DNA of 64,000 nucleotides from Azophilus sp965215035 (GTDB lineage: Bacteria; Pseudomonadota; Gammaproteobacteria; Pseudomonadales; Azotimanducaceae), in NCBI GenBank assembly GCA_965215035.1, contig OZ244040.1, positions 3,933,613-3,997,612 on the forward strand. Reading direction: 5' to 3'. A program made the position numbers and the translations under genes. Shown one piece after another: positions 18,230 through 25,906 of this stretch. Positions within the stretch are counted from its first letter, which is position 1. The number at the start of each line of letters is the position of its first letter. Under the pieces are notes generated by a model that worked only from the letters and a program-made list of their open reading frames with translations, did not search any database and was not told where the DNA came from.

Positions 18230-19698
18230 GCCACATCCGTAAAGTTCCTTTCCAGATCCTCGATGAGTTTCGATGTTCTCTCCCAGTCATTCCTGAACGG
18301 TTCTGAAGAGCGCATCCAATCCCTGATCTGAATCGTCGACAACCCTCGAGCCTGGAGAATTCCCCACATCGACGACACGATGTCTTCGAGAGCCTCGGCC
18401 GCGATCGCTGGTGGCTGTACCGAGTCCGGATTCGCACTCACGTCCACGTGCAATGCCTCAACGGGGAGCCCCGCCGCGATCACGCCAAGAATATGTTCGA
18501 ACTCTTTGGCTCTCTCTGCGTCCAAGTTGTCTCGGAAAGCGGCAATCAGCGGGTGTCCGCCATTGATCCCGTAGGAGATGCGGTTCTTGTCCTGTACTCG
18601 CTCCCAAACTGGCAACCGGCTTTCCGTAGTGAGCTTCGCGCCGCGCGCCGTGTACGTTCGCCGAGACGGAACGCCCATTTTCTCGATGATCCGGCGCAGC
18701 CGCGTTCGCACCGCTGGGGGAGGCTGCGCAGACGCCTTTTTGACGTCAATCTTCCATTCCGCGTCCAGCGTGTTCGAGATGTCGATACCTACCCGGGCAA
18801 GTTTCGTGAGTTCGAGTTGTCGGGCCAGGCGGAACCAAGTTCCATGTAAAATCAGCCGGCAATTCCGATAAAGATAGAACCCTTGGTTGCTGACGTAGCC
18901 TTCCGGCCCTGCCAGCTTTTCCCACTCGGTTTTTTTTAGCTTGTCGTGATGGGGTAAAGTCACCGGCCAGATTCGGACCTCGCTCCCACCCAGACTGATC
19001 ACCTCCTCTGAATGATGTTGTGTGGCGGGATGGTTCGAGTGGAACGGATCAAATGCTTTCAATTCCCTACCGTTCAGAGACATGGACACTTTCTTCCCGC
19101 CCGAGCCGGCGATGAATCGGTGGAACACAAACTCCAAATGGGAAGCCGCATCGTCTAGCTGCCGCACAAGATCGGCACGGTCTCCCCCACTCTCTAGCCC
19201 GATCAAACGATCCAGTTTCTCCCAAATCACTAGGGTGCCATCTGCACCCAGACATTCCGACCATCGGATCCCGGACACATCTTCCGAATCGCCGACCTCC
19301 ACGACCCACTTATCTCGTTTTGCCACCGTGTCTAGGTCCCAAGAGGCGCTCGATGCGGCACCATCCTTTCTCGTGAGCACCGTCACTCGCCGACATTGGG
19401 AGAACGATGCGGTCTTGAGCCCTAGGCCGAACCGTCCGAGGTCGTCAGTCCTACGGAGCTCGAGAGGACTCCGGCTTCCCGGTCTCATCGCGTCAAGCAG
19501 CTCTTCGTGCGTCATGCCACAACCGTCATCAAGCACCCCAATCGCCGGCACTTGGTCGTGCGTGTCTGCTAGCAGCTCGATCTTCCGAGCACCTGCTGTA
19601 ATCGAGTTGTCGACAATGTCAGCAAGCGCGGTCCGTAGCGAATATCCCATATCGCGCAGGCTTTCCGCGAGCGCAGATGCCCGCGGTGCCAGTTCCAT
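18226..19698 (-). CDS. GHKL ATPase, MORC/MutL-like (HATPase_c_3)
   Basis: About 490 residues. The Bergerat ATP fold is clear near the N-terminus: N-box LADIVDNSITAGA, G1 box VLDDGCGM and G2 box GRFGLGLKTASFSQ. The middle region (S5-like) contains YVSNQGFYLYRNCRLI, found in prokaryotic MORC relatives. Such ATPases dimerise on ATP binding and clamp DNA; in bacteria they occur with cytosine methylases and Z1 proteins. ATG at 19698 was taken as start (MELAPRASALAESLRD); a GTG at 19716 six codons earlier is possible and would leave only a five-base gap after the methylase gene. Its stop overlaps the Z1 start by four bases. Confidence 0.87.
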   Translation of the reverse strand: MELAPRASALAESLRDMGYSLRTALADIVDNSITAGARKIELLADTHDQVPAIGVLDDGCGMTHEELLDAMRPGSRSPLELRRTDDLGRFGLGLKTASFSQCRRVTVLTRKDGAASSASWDLDTVAKRDKWVVEVGDSEDVSGIRWSECLGADGTLVIWEKLDRLIGLESGGDRADLVRQLDDAASHLEFVFHRFIAGSGGKKVSMSLNGRELKAFDPFHSNHPATQHHSEEVISLGGSEVRIWPVTLPHHDKLKKTEWEKLAGPEGYVSNQGFYLYRNCRLILHGTWFRLARQLELTKLARVGIDISNTLDAEWKIDVKKASAQPPPAVRTRLRRIIEKMGVPSRRTYTARGAKLTTESRLPVWERVQDKNRISYGINGGHPLIAAFRDNLDAERAKEFEHILGVIAAGLPVEALHVDVSANPDSVQPPAIAAEALEDIVSSMWGILQARGLSTIQIRDWMRSSEPFRNDWERTSKLIEDLERNFTDVA

Positions 19699-19721
19699 TT
19701 CTTGCTTGTTGCACACTGGAT

Positions 19722-21371
19722 CTATCGCTCGATTCGTGCGCTGCGAGCGCGTGTCCGGTTTCCACGCGTGCCGTTTACCACCTTTTGGCCTCGCCGAGTT
19801 GATCGAAAGGATTTCCGATCAAGGTGCCGGAGGACCATTGCAACCTGTTCCGCGATTTGCCAGGCCAAGTAGGGCGGTACAGCGTTCCCGACTTGGACAT
19901 ATTGCTGGGTCCGACTGCCGTGGAAGAGGTAGTCGTCCGGAAACGTTTGCAACCGGGCCGCCTCTCGAACCGTCAGACTCCGACACTGCTCCGGATCCGG
20001 ATGAATGAAGTAGTGCCCGTCTTTCGAGATGTGGCTGGTGATGGTTGTTGCCGGGGCGTCACCTAGCTGAACCCGAAAGCGATCAGTAAACTTTCCACTG
20101 TTCCAGTTGGCGTGACTCGGCGCTAAGTCTCTCGGGAAGTCGCTAGCTCTTGGAGATCTTCCAAACGTATATGCGAACGCCACCGCGTACAGATATCGCC
20201 CGATATCCCCGGGAATGTGACCCCTTGTTTCGTTGTTCGGCAACCTCGTCAGCTTCCGGTTGCGCAGCCACTCACTAAGGTTTTCGGGGCAGAACTCCCC
20301 GCAACCTGCCGCGCCGGCTTGGCCCTCATCGCGAAAAGGCAGAGGTGTACCTTTTGCCGACTTTAGCGCCAGCTTCAGCGCACGTCGGAATTCCCTTCCC
20401 TGACTCTGGGACATGGCGGGCAGGTGCTTTCCGACCAAGCGGTGAGCGGCTTCGACCGCCCTTTGCCAAGCTTGGGCATCATCTCCACGACTCAGCCTGC
20501 TCCGAAGCATCGGCATCGCTCCGACCACGTCGTTCACGGTGACCCGAATCTCCTCGGTTTCGAGCTTAGGCAACATCCTCCTCGGCAGTTCCTTGGCCAC
20601 ATCGTTGCGGATGCAGATCACGAACACGCGGTGTCGTCGCTGCGGCACGCCATGCTCTTCTGCCCGCACCACAAAGTCCTTCGGAGCTAGTCCATCGGCC
20701 CATGCACGGCTTTCAGTGGCCGCGGACAGTGAAAAAAGCCGGTATCGGCCCTTTCCTCCCGCGTCCTGAAGGGCTTCCATCACATCGTCGAAGACCGGCT
20801 TGTCGTTGTACCGAGCCGAGAGGATCCCCTTGACGTTCTCCATCACCGCGACCGCTGGTCGGAGCAGCCTAAGCGCAGCCGCGTACTCCTTGTAGAGCGA
20901 CAGCCGATCATCCTTGTCGATGTCATAGTTGGGATTGCCCGCATTCCTAGTCCGACCCACTATAGAGTAGGGCTGGCAAGGAGGGCCTCCAATCAGCACC
21001 GTTCTGCCTCCATGCTCCTTGCGAATCGCTCGAGCCCTCCTCTTCATGAAGGATTCCGCCGCGTCCGTTCCCAGTTCGATGCAGGGTGTCTCGTCGCGTG
21101 CCTCTTCCCACTGCTTCGGATAGAGCGTAGCCCAGTTTGGCTCCTTGGACACCGAGCCGTTCAGATACTCGTAATACTCATCGGGAAGCCCCGACCGGAA
21201 CTTGCGCAGGAACGCTCGCAGTCTCAGTGTACGATGCGCAACTATGTCTTTTTCGATCGACAGTACTACCTTGAAGCGGCGGCGCCCATCCTTCTTGCTT
21301 GGCGCAGCGAACCCCTCGGCTAGCCCTCCAGGACCCGAGAACAGATCAATGACGGGAACAGGTTTGGTCAT
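19722..21371 (-). CDS. DNA (cytosine-5-)-methyltransferase
   Basis: A protein of 549 residues with all main C5-methylase motifs in order: motif I VIDLFSGPGGLAEGF, motif IV GGPPCQPYS (catalytic Cys132), motif VI MENVKG (about 178), motif VIII region VPQRRHRVFV, motif IX LTVREAARLQTFPDDY and motif X QVGNAVPPYLA. The target-recognition region between VIII and IX is about 200 residues. It transfers a methyl group from S-adenosylmethionine to C5 of cytosine, and should protect host DNA from the rest of the operon. It is the first full-length gene of the operon, and its ATG overlaps the stop of the small chimeric ORF upstream (ATGA). Confidence 0.93.
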   Translation of the reverse strand: MTKPVPVIDLFSGPGGLAEGFAAPSKKDGRRRFKVVLSIEKDIVAHRTLRLRAFLRKFRSGLPDEYYEYLNGSVSKEPNWATLYPKQWEEARDETPCIELGTDAAESFMKRRARAIRKEHGGRTVLIGGPPCQPYSIVGRTRNAGNPNYDIDKDDRLSLYKEYAAALRLLRPAVAVMENVKGILSARYNDKPVFDDVMEALQDAGGKGRYRLFSLSAATESRAWADGLAPKDFVVRAEEHGVPQRRHRVFVICIRNDVAKELPRRMLPKLETEEIRVTVNDVVGAMPMLRSRLSRGDDAQAWQRAVEAAHRLVGKHLPAMSQSQGREFRRALKLALKSAKGTPLPFRDEGQAGAAGCGEFCPENLSEWLRNRKLTRLPNNETRGHIPGDIGRYLYAVAFAYTFGRSPRASDFPRDLAPSHANWNSGKFTDRFRVQLGDAPATTITSHISKDGHYFIHPDPEQCRSLTVREAARLQTFPDDYLFHGSRTQQYVQVGNAVPPYLAWQIAEQVAMVLRHLDRKSFRSTRRGQKVVNGTRGNRTRARSARIER

Positions 21372-21691
21372 GGCCGCACGGTGTCGGCGATCTCATCGGC
21401 CACAAACTGACCTAGCCTTCCCAGTCCGGAGGCGGCCGCAACATGCGCGTAGATTCCCTGTTCAGCTTCTTTGGCCTCAGTCACACGCCCTCCGTCTTGG
21501 ACGATCCGCTCTGCCCAGCGCCATATTCGGTCGATCTCGAACTCCGGCTGCTGAAGCGCAATGCGCATGAATAGCTGCTCAAACCAGCGCCCCTTCTCCG
21601 ATTCGTCCCGGCTCTCGGTGCGGATGCGGTTGAGAATGGCGCGGCCGCTTGGCTGTCCCACGAGATCGAGGCTGATCTGCGCTTCCGTCAT
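21368..21691 (-). CDS. Small chimeric ORF derived from two parts of a type ISP restriction enzyme
   Basis: A protein of 107 residues (ATG 21691; an in-frame TTG at 21712 is the only extension). Its first 60 residues parallel the N-terminus of the 1487-residue enzyme at 53616: RIRTESRDESEKGRWFEQLF here against RIRRDATSEAEKGRWFEHLF there, then EF...IWRWAE against EFGVAGIWPWREW. Its last 30 residues, EQGIYAHVAAASGLGRLGQF then VADEIADTV, parallel EPGIFAKVVASSGLGRPGQA then TADEIARAV near residue 690 of that enzyme. The nuclease, helicase and methylase domains between are missing. It overlaps the methylase start by ATGA, so it is either a relic kept in frame or a small functional leader gene. Confidence 0.6.
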   Translation of the reverse strand: MTEAQISLDLVGQPSGRAILNRIRTESRDESEKGRWFEQLFMRIALQQPEFEIDRIWRWAERIVQDGGRVTEAKEAEQGIYAHVAAASGLGRLGQFVADEIADTVRP

Positions 21692-21712
21692 GGCGCTACC
21701 TAACGGCACCAA

Positions 21713-22144
21713 CCGTCTTGGTCGTTCTACTCACACACAATTACGTATAGGGCAGTTTGGCCGGTTTCCAATTGAGCGAAGGCTCCGTCGACGCCGTCCA
21801 TCGCTATTGGCTGATTGATTTGCCGCACTACTACTGCTGCCCGCATGCGCTGCTCCAGGGTGTCCTGATTGCCGGCTGGTGGAACGGGCAGTTTGCCAAA
21901 GGCTTGGGCGAATCGCCAACACGCGCTGCTGGCTGGTAGTGCATCAGTTTGACTGTTCCATCATCGGGGGCGGAGCACATCGTCTACGGCGGCTGCGGGC
22001 AGACCCAAGGCGGACTTGACTTAGCCGCTAGGGAAGGTCTGAGCAAGCACGCCATTACCTGATAACGCCAAGCAAAAACCAATCGGTTATGAAGCATGGT
22101 GCCCTTGAACATCAACTTTATCAGGCTTTCCCTAGTGGTCGTCG
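21713..22144. other. Intergenic stretch between convergent/adjacent minus-strand genes
   Basis: About 430 bases upstream of the restriction operon. It should contain the operon promoter, but no clear -35/-10 pair stands out. A short + strand frame (21757-21939) contains a Tyr/Cys/Trp-rich stretch that matches nothing I know. Region 21940-22090 is open in places but fragmentary and may be relic coding DNA. Confidence 0.4.
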
Positions 22145-22912
22145 CTAGCCCCCGGACCCCGCAGCAGCGGCTTTGGGCGGCAGTACCGGACGAATCACGG
22201 GGAAGTGGGCATTGGCGGCCGCGGCGCTCACCACCGCCTGCGCAGTCTGAAAGCCGGCTAGGCGCCGCAACTGCAGGCGCGTCACCTCCATCAGGCCAAA
22301 TTCGCCGGCCTTGCTGCGGGCTAGGGCGTCCTCGGGCCTGATCCAGACGCTTTCCACGGTCTCATGCTCATCGTGGGCACCCGTTTGACCGGACGGGGCC
22401 TCAGCGATGAAGAAGCGGGTATCGAAACGGCGCGGCCGGCCCAGGGGTGTGACGAAGCGGTTGTGAAAGTGAATGCGGTCCACCGCCAACTGCAGGCCCT
22501 CTTGCCGGCAAATATCCAGCAACTGCAACTGGCGGGCGTGCAGTGGCTTGCGGTAGGCGTCAAAGCGGGCGCGTTCCGCACCATCCGCCCAGGCAAGCGG
22601 CTGCCCGTTGCGGTACGCCAGCAGCAGGCCAGCCTCCTCAAAGCTCTCCCGAATGCCGGCAATCCAGTAGCCGCGCCACTCCGCACCAAGGGCCGCCGCC
22701 TGCCCCGCTTGGGCCGCTGTCGGACCCCGACGCACGGCGTCATACTTGTGCAGATGGTCATCGCCATCCACTCGTCCACCTGGAAACACGAACATTCCCC
22801 CGGCGAAGGACGCCTTGCTGGTCCGCTTCAACAGAAACACCTCGAAGCCCGCCGCAGCCTCCCGCACCAGAATCACTGTCGCCGCCGGCCGAATGGGCTG
22901 CACCTTGCTCAT
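22145..22912 (-). CDS. Nudix hydrolase, NUDT19-like
   Basis: A protein of 255 residues. FVFPGGRVDGDD is followed, after a 30-residue insertion, by the Nudix-box part GIRESFEEAGLLL (about residues 86-98), with the RExxEE core that binds magnesium. A long insertion between PGG and the RExxEE helix, plus VTPLGRPRRFDTRFFIA, is typical of the NUDT19-like group, whose members hydrolyse CoA derivatives and related nucleoside diphosphates. The ATG at 22912 is preceded by AGAAGGAG at good spacing. The gene appears intact and metabolic, unlike its defence neighbours. Confidence 0.8.
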   Translation of the reverse strand: MSKVQPIRPAATVILVREAAAGFEVFLLKRTSKASFAGGMFVFPGGRVDGDDHLHKYDAVRRGPTAAQAGQAAALGAEWRGYWIAGIRESFEEAGLLLAYRNGQPLAWADGAERARFDAYRKPLHARQLQLLDICRQEGLQLAVDRIHFHNRFVTPLGRPRRFDTRFFIAEAPSGQTGAHDEHETVESVWIRPEDALARSKAGEFGLMEVTRLQLRRLAGFQTAQAVVSAAAANAHFPVIRPVLPPKAAAAGSGG

Positions 22913-23111
22913 GAAAACTCCTTCTGTCGGCTACGGATGGCTCAGCAGCCAGCAAGTCCCGCAGGAACCTGCACATCTTCGTCGCCCTTTGCCCAAACGC
23001 CTGTCCACGGGGCTGGTGAATGCGCAAGCTGGCGGTACCCCGCGTACCCTCGCCGCCGCTTTCGCGGCAGCATGTTACGTTGGGGCCAGTCTCGTTGCCA
23101 AGCGAGAGGTC

Positions 23112-23417
23112 TTATTTGAATTCATTGAATCCATCCCCATATTCGTCTGCTGGTTGGATGGCCCGATGGGGCGTTCCGAACGTACTCGATTTTCGGATCA
23201 GGAGGCCAATTGGCGGCAGGCCGTCCTGGTTCTACTGATGCGCGAACCCGCGGTCTACAGTTAGTAGCGCATTGAATCCGCTATCCGCAGCGAGGCGCAG
23301 CAGTGCGCCGTTTCCGGTGCCGGCCCATCCCATCTCAGGGACAGTTCGAATCTCGTAAGCGGCAGGAAAGGAACTCCGTAGAGGCCGGGGCACAGACTCG
23401 TCAAGCAGCAGCCTCAT
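23112..23417 (-). pseudogene. DUF5615 PIN-like toxin gene with in-frame stop
   Basis: The frame starts MRLLLDESVPRPLRSSF, the DUF5615 N-terminus with its acidic active-site strand, and continues through ALLTVDRGFAHQ to TAG at 23232-23234. Beyond TAG the same frame stays open for 39 codons (NQDGLPPIGLLIRKSS...) to TAA at 23112, and the family normally reads HQQN at this point. A single CAG-to-TAG change therefore explains the stop. The product would lack the C-terminal third. It overlaps the DUF433 gene by 17 bases, as in other DUF433-DUF5615 toxin-antitoxin pairs. Confidence 0.6.
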
Positions 23418-23625
23418 CCTGCTCGCCGGCGAGAATCATCCCGGCTCTTTCCAACACCGCGACAGCTTGCCCCCGGGACACCGAAGGAAAGTCCTGAAGG
23501 AAGTCGTCGAGCCGGTCGCCCGCTTCTAGGTACTCTATGAGTATGCGCACAGGAACCCGGGTGCGGGCGAACACCGGGGTGCCGCCCAAGGTGTCGGGGT
23601 TCCTGTCGATCGGCTCGTCGTTCAT
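23401..23625 (-). CDS. DUF433 antitoxin (VapB45-like)
   Basis: A protein of 74 residues from ATG 23625 (MNDEPIDRNPDTLGG). The DUF433 core is GGTPVFARTRVPVRILIEYL, then DRLDDFLQDFPSVSRGQAVAVLE, a small winged-helix-like DNA-binding protein. It is the upstream partner of the PIN-like DUF5615 gene with which it overlaps. An in-frame extension to 23715 exists but lacks family resemblance. If the toxin is dead this antitoxin may persist as a solitary repressor. Confidence 0.8.
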   Translation of the reverse strand: MNDEPIDRNPDTLGGTPVFARTRVPVRILIEYLEAGDRLDDFLQDFPSVSRGQAVAVLERAGMILAGEQDEAAA

Positions 23626-23888
23626 GGTCGCCTTCGTCGCTGCAATTGGCGCGGCATTCGGCTTCTTTATCGGTGACAGGCTAGCCGTTGGGCTGGGAAA
23701 TGCAACTCCTCCCAAGGCCGGTCCCGGTAGCCCGTCTGGACGTGGACCGACCGCGCCCTTGCGGCGGGCGACTCACCAAGAGCCACAAGGCGCCACCGCA
23801 GGGCCGACGGCGAAACTGCGGTACGATTTGATCTGCATGGGCTTGATGCTCATGGATCGGTCTCCTTTTCAGTGGGTCGGACAACCAC

Positions 23889-23940
23889 TTAACAAATTGC
23901 AGATCAAATCTTGACAATTTGAAGATTAAATATTCAAAAT
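23889..23940 (+). promoter_or_regulatory. AT-rich palindromic control region of the DUF4143 ATPase gene
   Basis: CAAATT...AATTTG and the overlapping ATTTGAA-gattaaata-TTCAAAAT are inverted repeats in a short AT-rich island directly before the ATG at 23939. TTGACA at about 23912 matches a -35 box, but no well-spaced -10 follows before the ATG. Symmetry suggests a repressor site. Confidence 0.4.
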
Positions 23941-25141
23941 GTCGAGAATGTGGATTGATCGACTTGCTTCGAAACGGTTGCTCCAACTCGCCTCGACCTT
24001 TCCGGCCGTGCTCGTCACAGGTGCGCGGCAGACCGGCAAGACCTCGCTCGTGCGTCGCCTGTTCCCTGAATACAGCTACGTCAGCCTCGACCTGCCATTG
24101 CTCGCGGAGCAGGCGGAGCAGGCGCCGGAGAGTTTTCTCGCGGCGCATCCTGCACCGCTGATCATCGACGAGGTTCAGTATGCGCCAAGCCTGTTCCGGC
24201 ATCTGAAGGTCGCCATCGACCAGCAGCGTGAACGCCGTGGACAGTTCATTTTGACGGGGTCTCAGCAGTTCGCGTTGATGCAGGAAGTCGGAGACAGTTT
24301 GGCGGGGCGATGCGGCCTACTCAATCTGCCTGGGCTTTGCATAGAGGAAATCCGCTCCACCGGCTGGGAGCCAAGCGCCCAAAACAGGGCGCATCTGCTG
24401 CTGCGCGGCGGGTTTCCGGAACTCTGGGCGAACCCGGAAATCGCTGCGAGGGACTTCTTTCAAGCCTATGTCAGCACCTATCTGGAACGCGACCTTCGAC
24501 AATTGATCCGGGTCGGCAGCCTGCGCGACTTCGAGCGATTCGTTCGGGCCTGTGCGGCGCGGGTCGGCAACCTGCTCAACCGCTCGGAACTCGCGCGCGA
24601 TGTCGGCATCTCCCATTCAACCGCGAATCAGTGGCTCTCGGCGCTTCAGGCCGGCAATCAGGTCGTTCTTCTGGAACCCTGGTTCGCCAATCTGGGCAAG
24701 CGGCTGGTCAAGTCCCCGAAGCTCTACTTCGCGGATACGGGCCTGCTGTGTTTCCTGTTGGGAATGGATGATGTAGCCATCGAGGCCTCACCGTTGACCG
24801 GTCGCGTGTGGGAAAACCTTGTGTTCTCGGAGTTGCGCTCGCACTTGGCGCTTGAACACCCGGCATGGCACCTGTGGTTTTATCGAGACCAGCAAAACCG
24901 TGAAGCCGATTTTCTCATTCAAGGGCCTTCCGACCATATCCGACTGGCGGATGCCAAGTGGTCTGAGACGGCATCGCGCTCGGCCTTCACGCCACTCGAG
25001 AAAATCGACCGCACACTGGGCGCGAGCGGCGACATTCAAAGCGTCGAATTAGTCTTGGTGAACCAGAGCAGCCGCAGCGCTCGCCTCGGTGGCAACAGGC
25101 GCGCAATCTCCGCCTGGCGAATCGCAGACATTTCGCATTGA
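23939..25141 (+). CDS. AAA-type ATPase with DUF4143 domain
   Basis: A protein of 400 residues. Walker A is GARQTGKT (residues 28-35), Walker B is LIIDEVQYAP (about 74-83), and a sensor-like ILTGSQQF follows near 115. The C-terminal half is the DUF4143 domain (AYVSTYLERDLRQLIRVGSL, VGISHSTANQWLSAL winged helix, PKLYFADTGLLCFLLG, NREADFLI with a nuclease-like E-D-x-L pattern). These STAND-like ATPases are common in bacteria and archaea; their role is uncertain, but many lie in mobile or defence islands. A second ATG at 23948 is a possible start. Confidence 0.85.
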   Translation: MSRMWIDRLASKRLLQLASTFPAVLVTGARQTGKTSLVRRLFPEYSYVSLDLPLLAEQAEQAPESFLAAHPAPLIIDEVQYAPSLFRHLKVAIDQQRERRGQFILTGSQQFALMQEVGDSLAGRCGLLNLPGLCIEEIRSTGWEPSAQNRAHLLLRGGFPELWANPEIAARDFFQAYVSTYLERDLRQLIRVGSLRDFERFVRACAARVGNLLNRSELARDVGISHSTANQWLSALQAGNQVVLLEPWFANLGKRLVKSPKLYFADTGLLCFLLGMDDVAIEASPLTGRVWENLVFSELRSHLALEHPAWHLWFYRDQQNREADFLIQGPSDHIRLADAKWSETASRSAFTPLEKIDRTLGASGDIQSVELVLVNQSSRSARLGGNRRAISAWRIADISH

Positions 25142-25145
25142 CAGG

Positions 25146-25453
25146 CTAGGGGGCCTCTGAACGTGTCAATGGCAACGACGCCTTGCATTGATACTGGGTG
25201 TTGGACTTGGCGCGCACGACGAAGAAGGCACCCAGGCTGGACATGACGTACAGGTGCCCGAAGTCGATATGGGCCCGGTCCATGACATGGAACGCACCGG
25301 CGCAAGACGTGCATCGGCAGATGGGCCATGATTTGGGAGAACACGAGTTGGCCTGCATACGTGATGGGCAGCCTCGAAACAGAGACAGCAATCCTTGCCA
25401 AAGCCAATCGACCGTTCAAGTCGGTGACACCGATGATTCGCTATTTCTAACAT
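25146..25453 (-). pseudogene. Internally deleted IS4-family (DUF4372) transposase remnant
   Basis: On the minus strand, LVFSQIMAHLPMHVLRRCV matches the N-terminal DUF4372 region of IS4-type transposases. After a frame change, FHVMDRAHIDFGHLYVMSSL then GAFFVVRAKSNTQYQCKA matches the region around the second catalytic Asp (the MDRGYxDF...GAFFVxRAK pattern). Roughly 180 residues between the two, including the first catalytic Asp, are missing. Both ends of the gene are also absent. It is a dead fragment immediately downstream of the ATPase gene. Confidence 0.7.
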
Positions 25454-25494
25454 AAAATCAATGTCTTAGGATTAAATTCGATCATTTTCTTGAG

Positions 25495-25573
25495 ACACTA
25501 GTGATACTGACCTACATATAAAATTATATATTTGATATGTTAATACATATAAATCACTGAGACGTTCGCGCCC
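25495..25573 (+). promoter_or_regulatory. AT-rich promoter/operator region of hipBA
   Basis: The sequence before the hipB ATG is strongly AT-rich (TATAAAATTATATATTTG then ATATGTTAATACATATAAATC), with an inverted-repeat ATATGT-taat-ACATAT at about 25535-25552. HipB proteins repress their own operon by binding palindromes overlapping the promoter, so this is the likely site. No single -35/-10 assignment is certain. Confidence 0.5.
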
Positions 25574-25906
25574 ATGAATCATACGCCCCCACCAACCGCG
25601 TCATGGCCAGCCGCCCTGCGGGATGCGCGTCGCCGCGCAGGCATCTCCCAACGTGAGTTGGCTGCCGGAACCGGTCTGCCACAGGGGCACATTTCCCGCA
25701 TCGAGGGTGGGGCCGTGGACCCCCGGTTGTCCAGCGCAGTAAAGATTGCCCGAACGTTAGGGTTCGAGCCTATGCTGATCCCGCGCCGTGCGCTGCCCGC
25801 CATTTTGGATATTTTGCGGGGTTTCGAACCAAGCGGAGTGGAACGGCCACTGTCCTTGGTGGAGCTTCTGGTCGGCGACGGTGATGGCGACGGTGACGGG
25901 CAATGA
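25574..25906 (+). CDS. hipB: HipB-like XRE-family antitoxin/repressor
   Basis: A protein of 110 residues. The helix-turn-helix is LRDARRRAGISQRELAAGTG then LPQGHISRIEGGAVDPRLSS (about residues 14-53), the classic XRE layout. The C-terminus ends in a Gly-Asp repeat. The final ATGA overlaps the start of hipA, the usual hipBA arrangement. It should neutralise HipA and repress the operon by binding the AT-rich upstream region. Confidence 0.85.
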   Translation: MNHTPPPTASWPAALRDARRRAGISQRELAAGTGLPQGHISRIEGGAVDPRLSSAVKIARTLGFEPMLIPRRALPAILDILRGFEPSGVERPLSLVELLVGDGDGDGDGQ

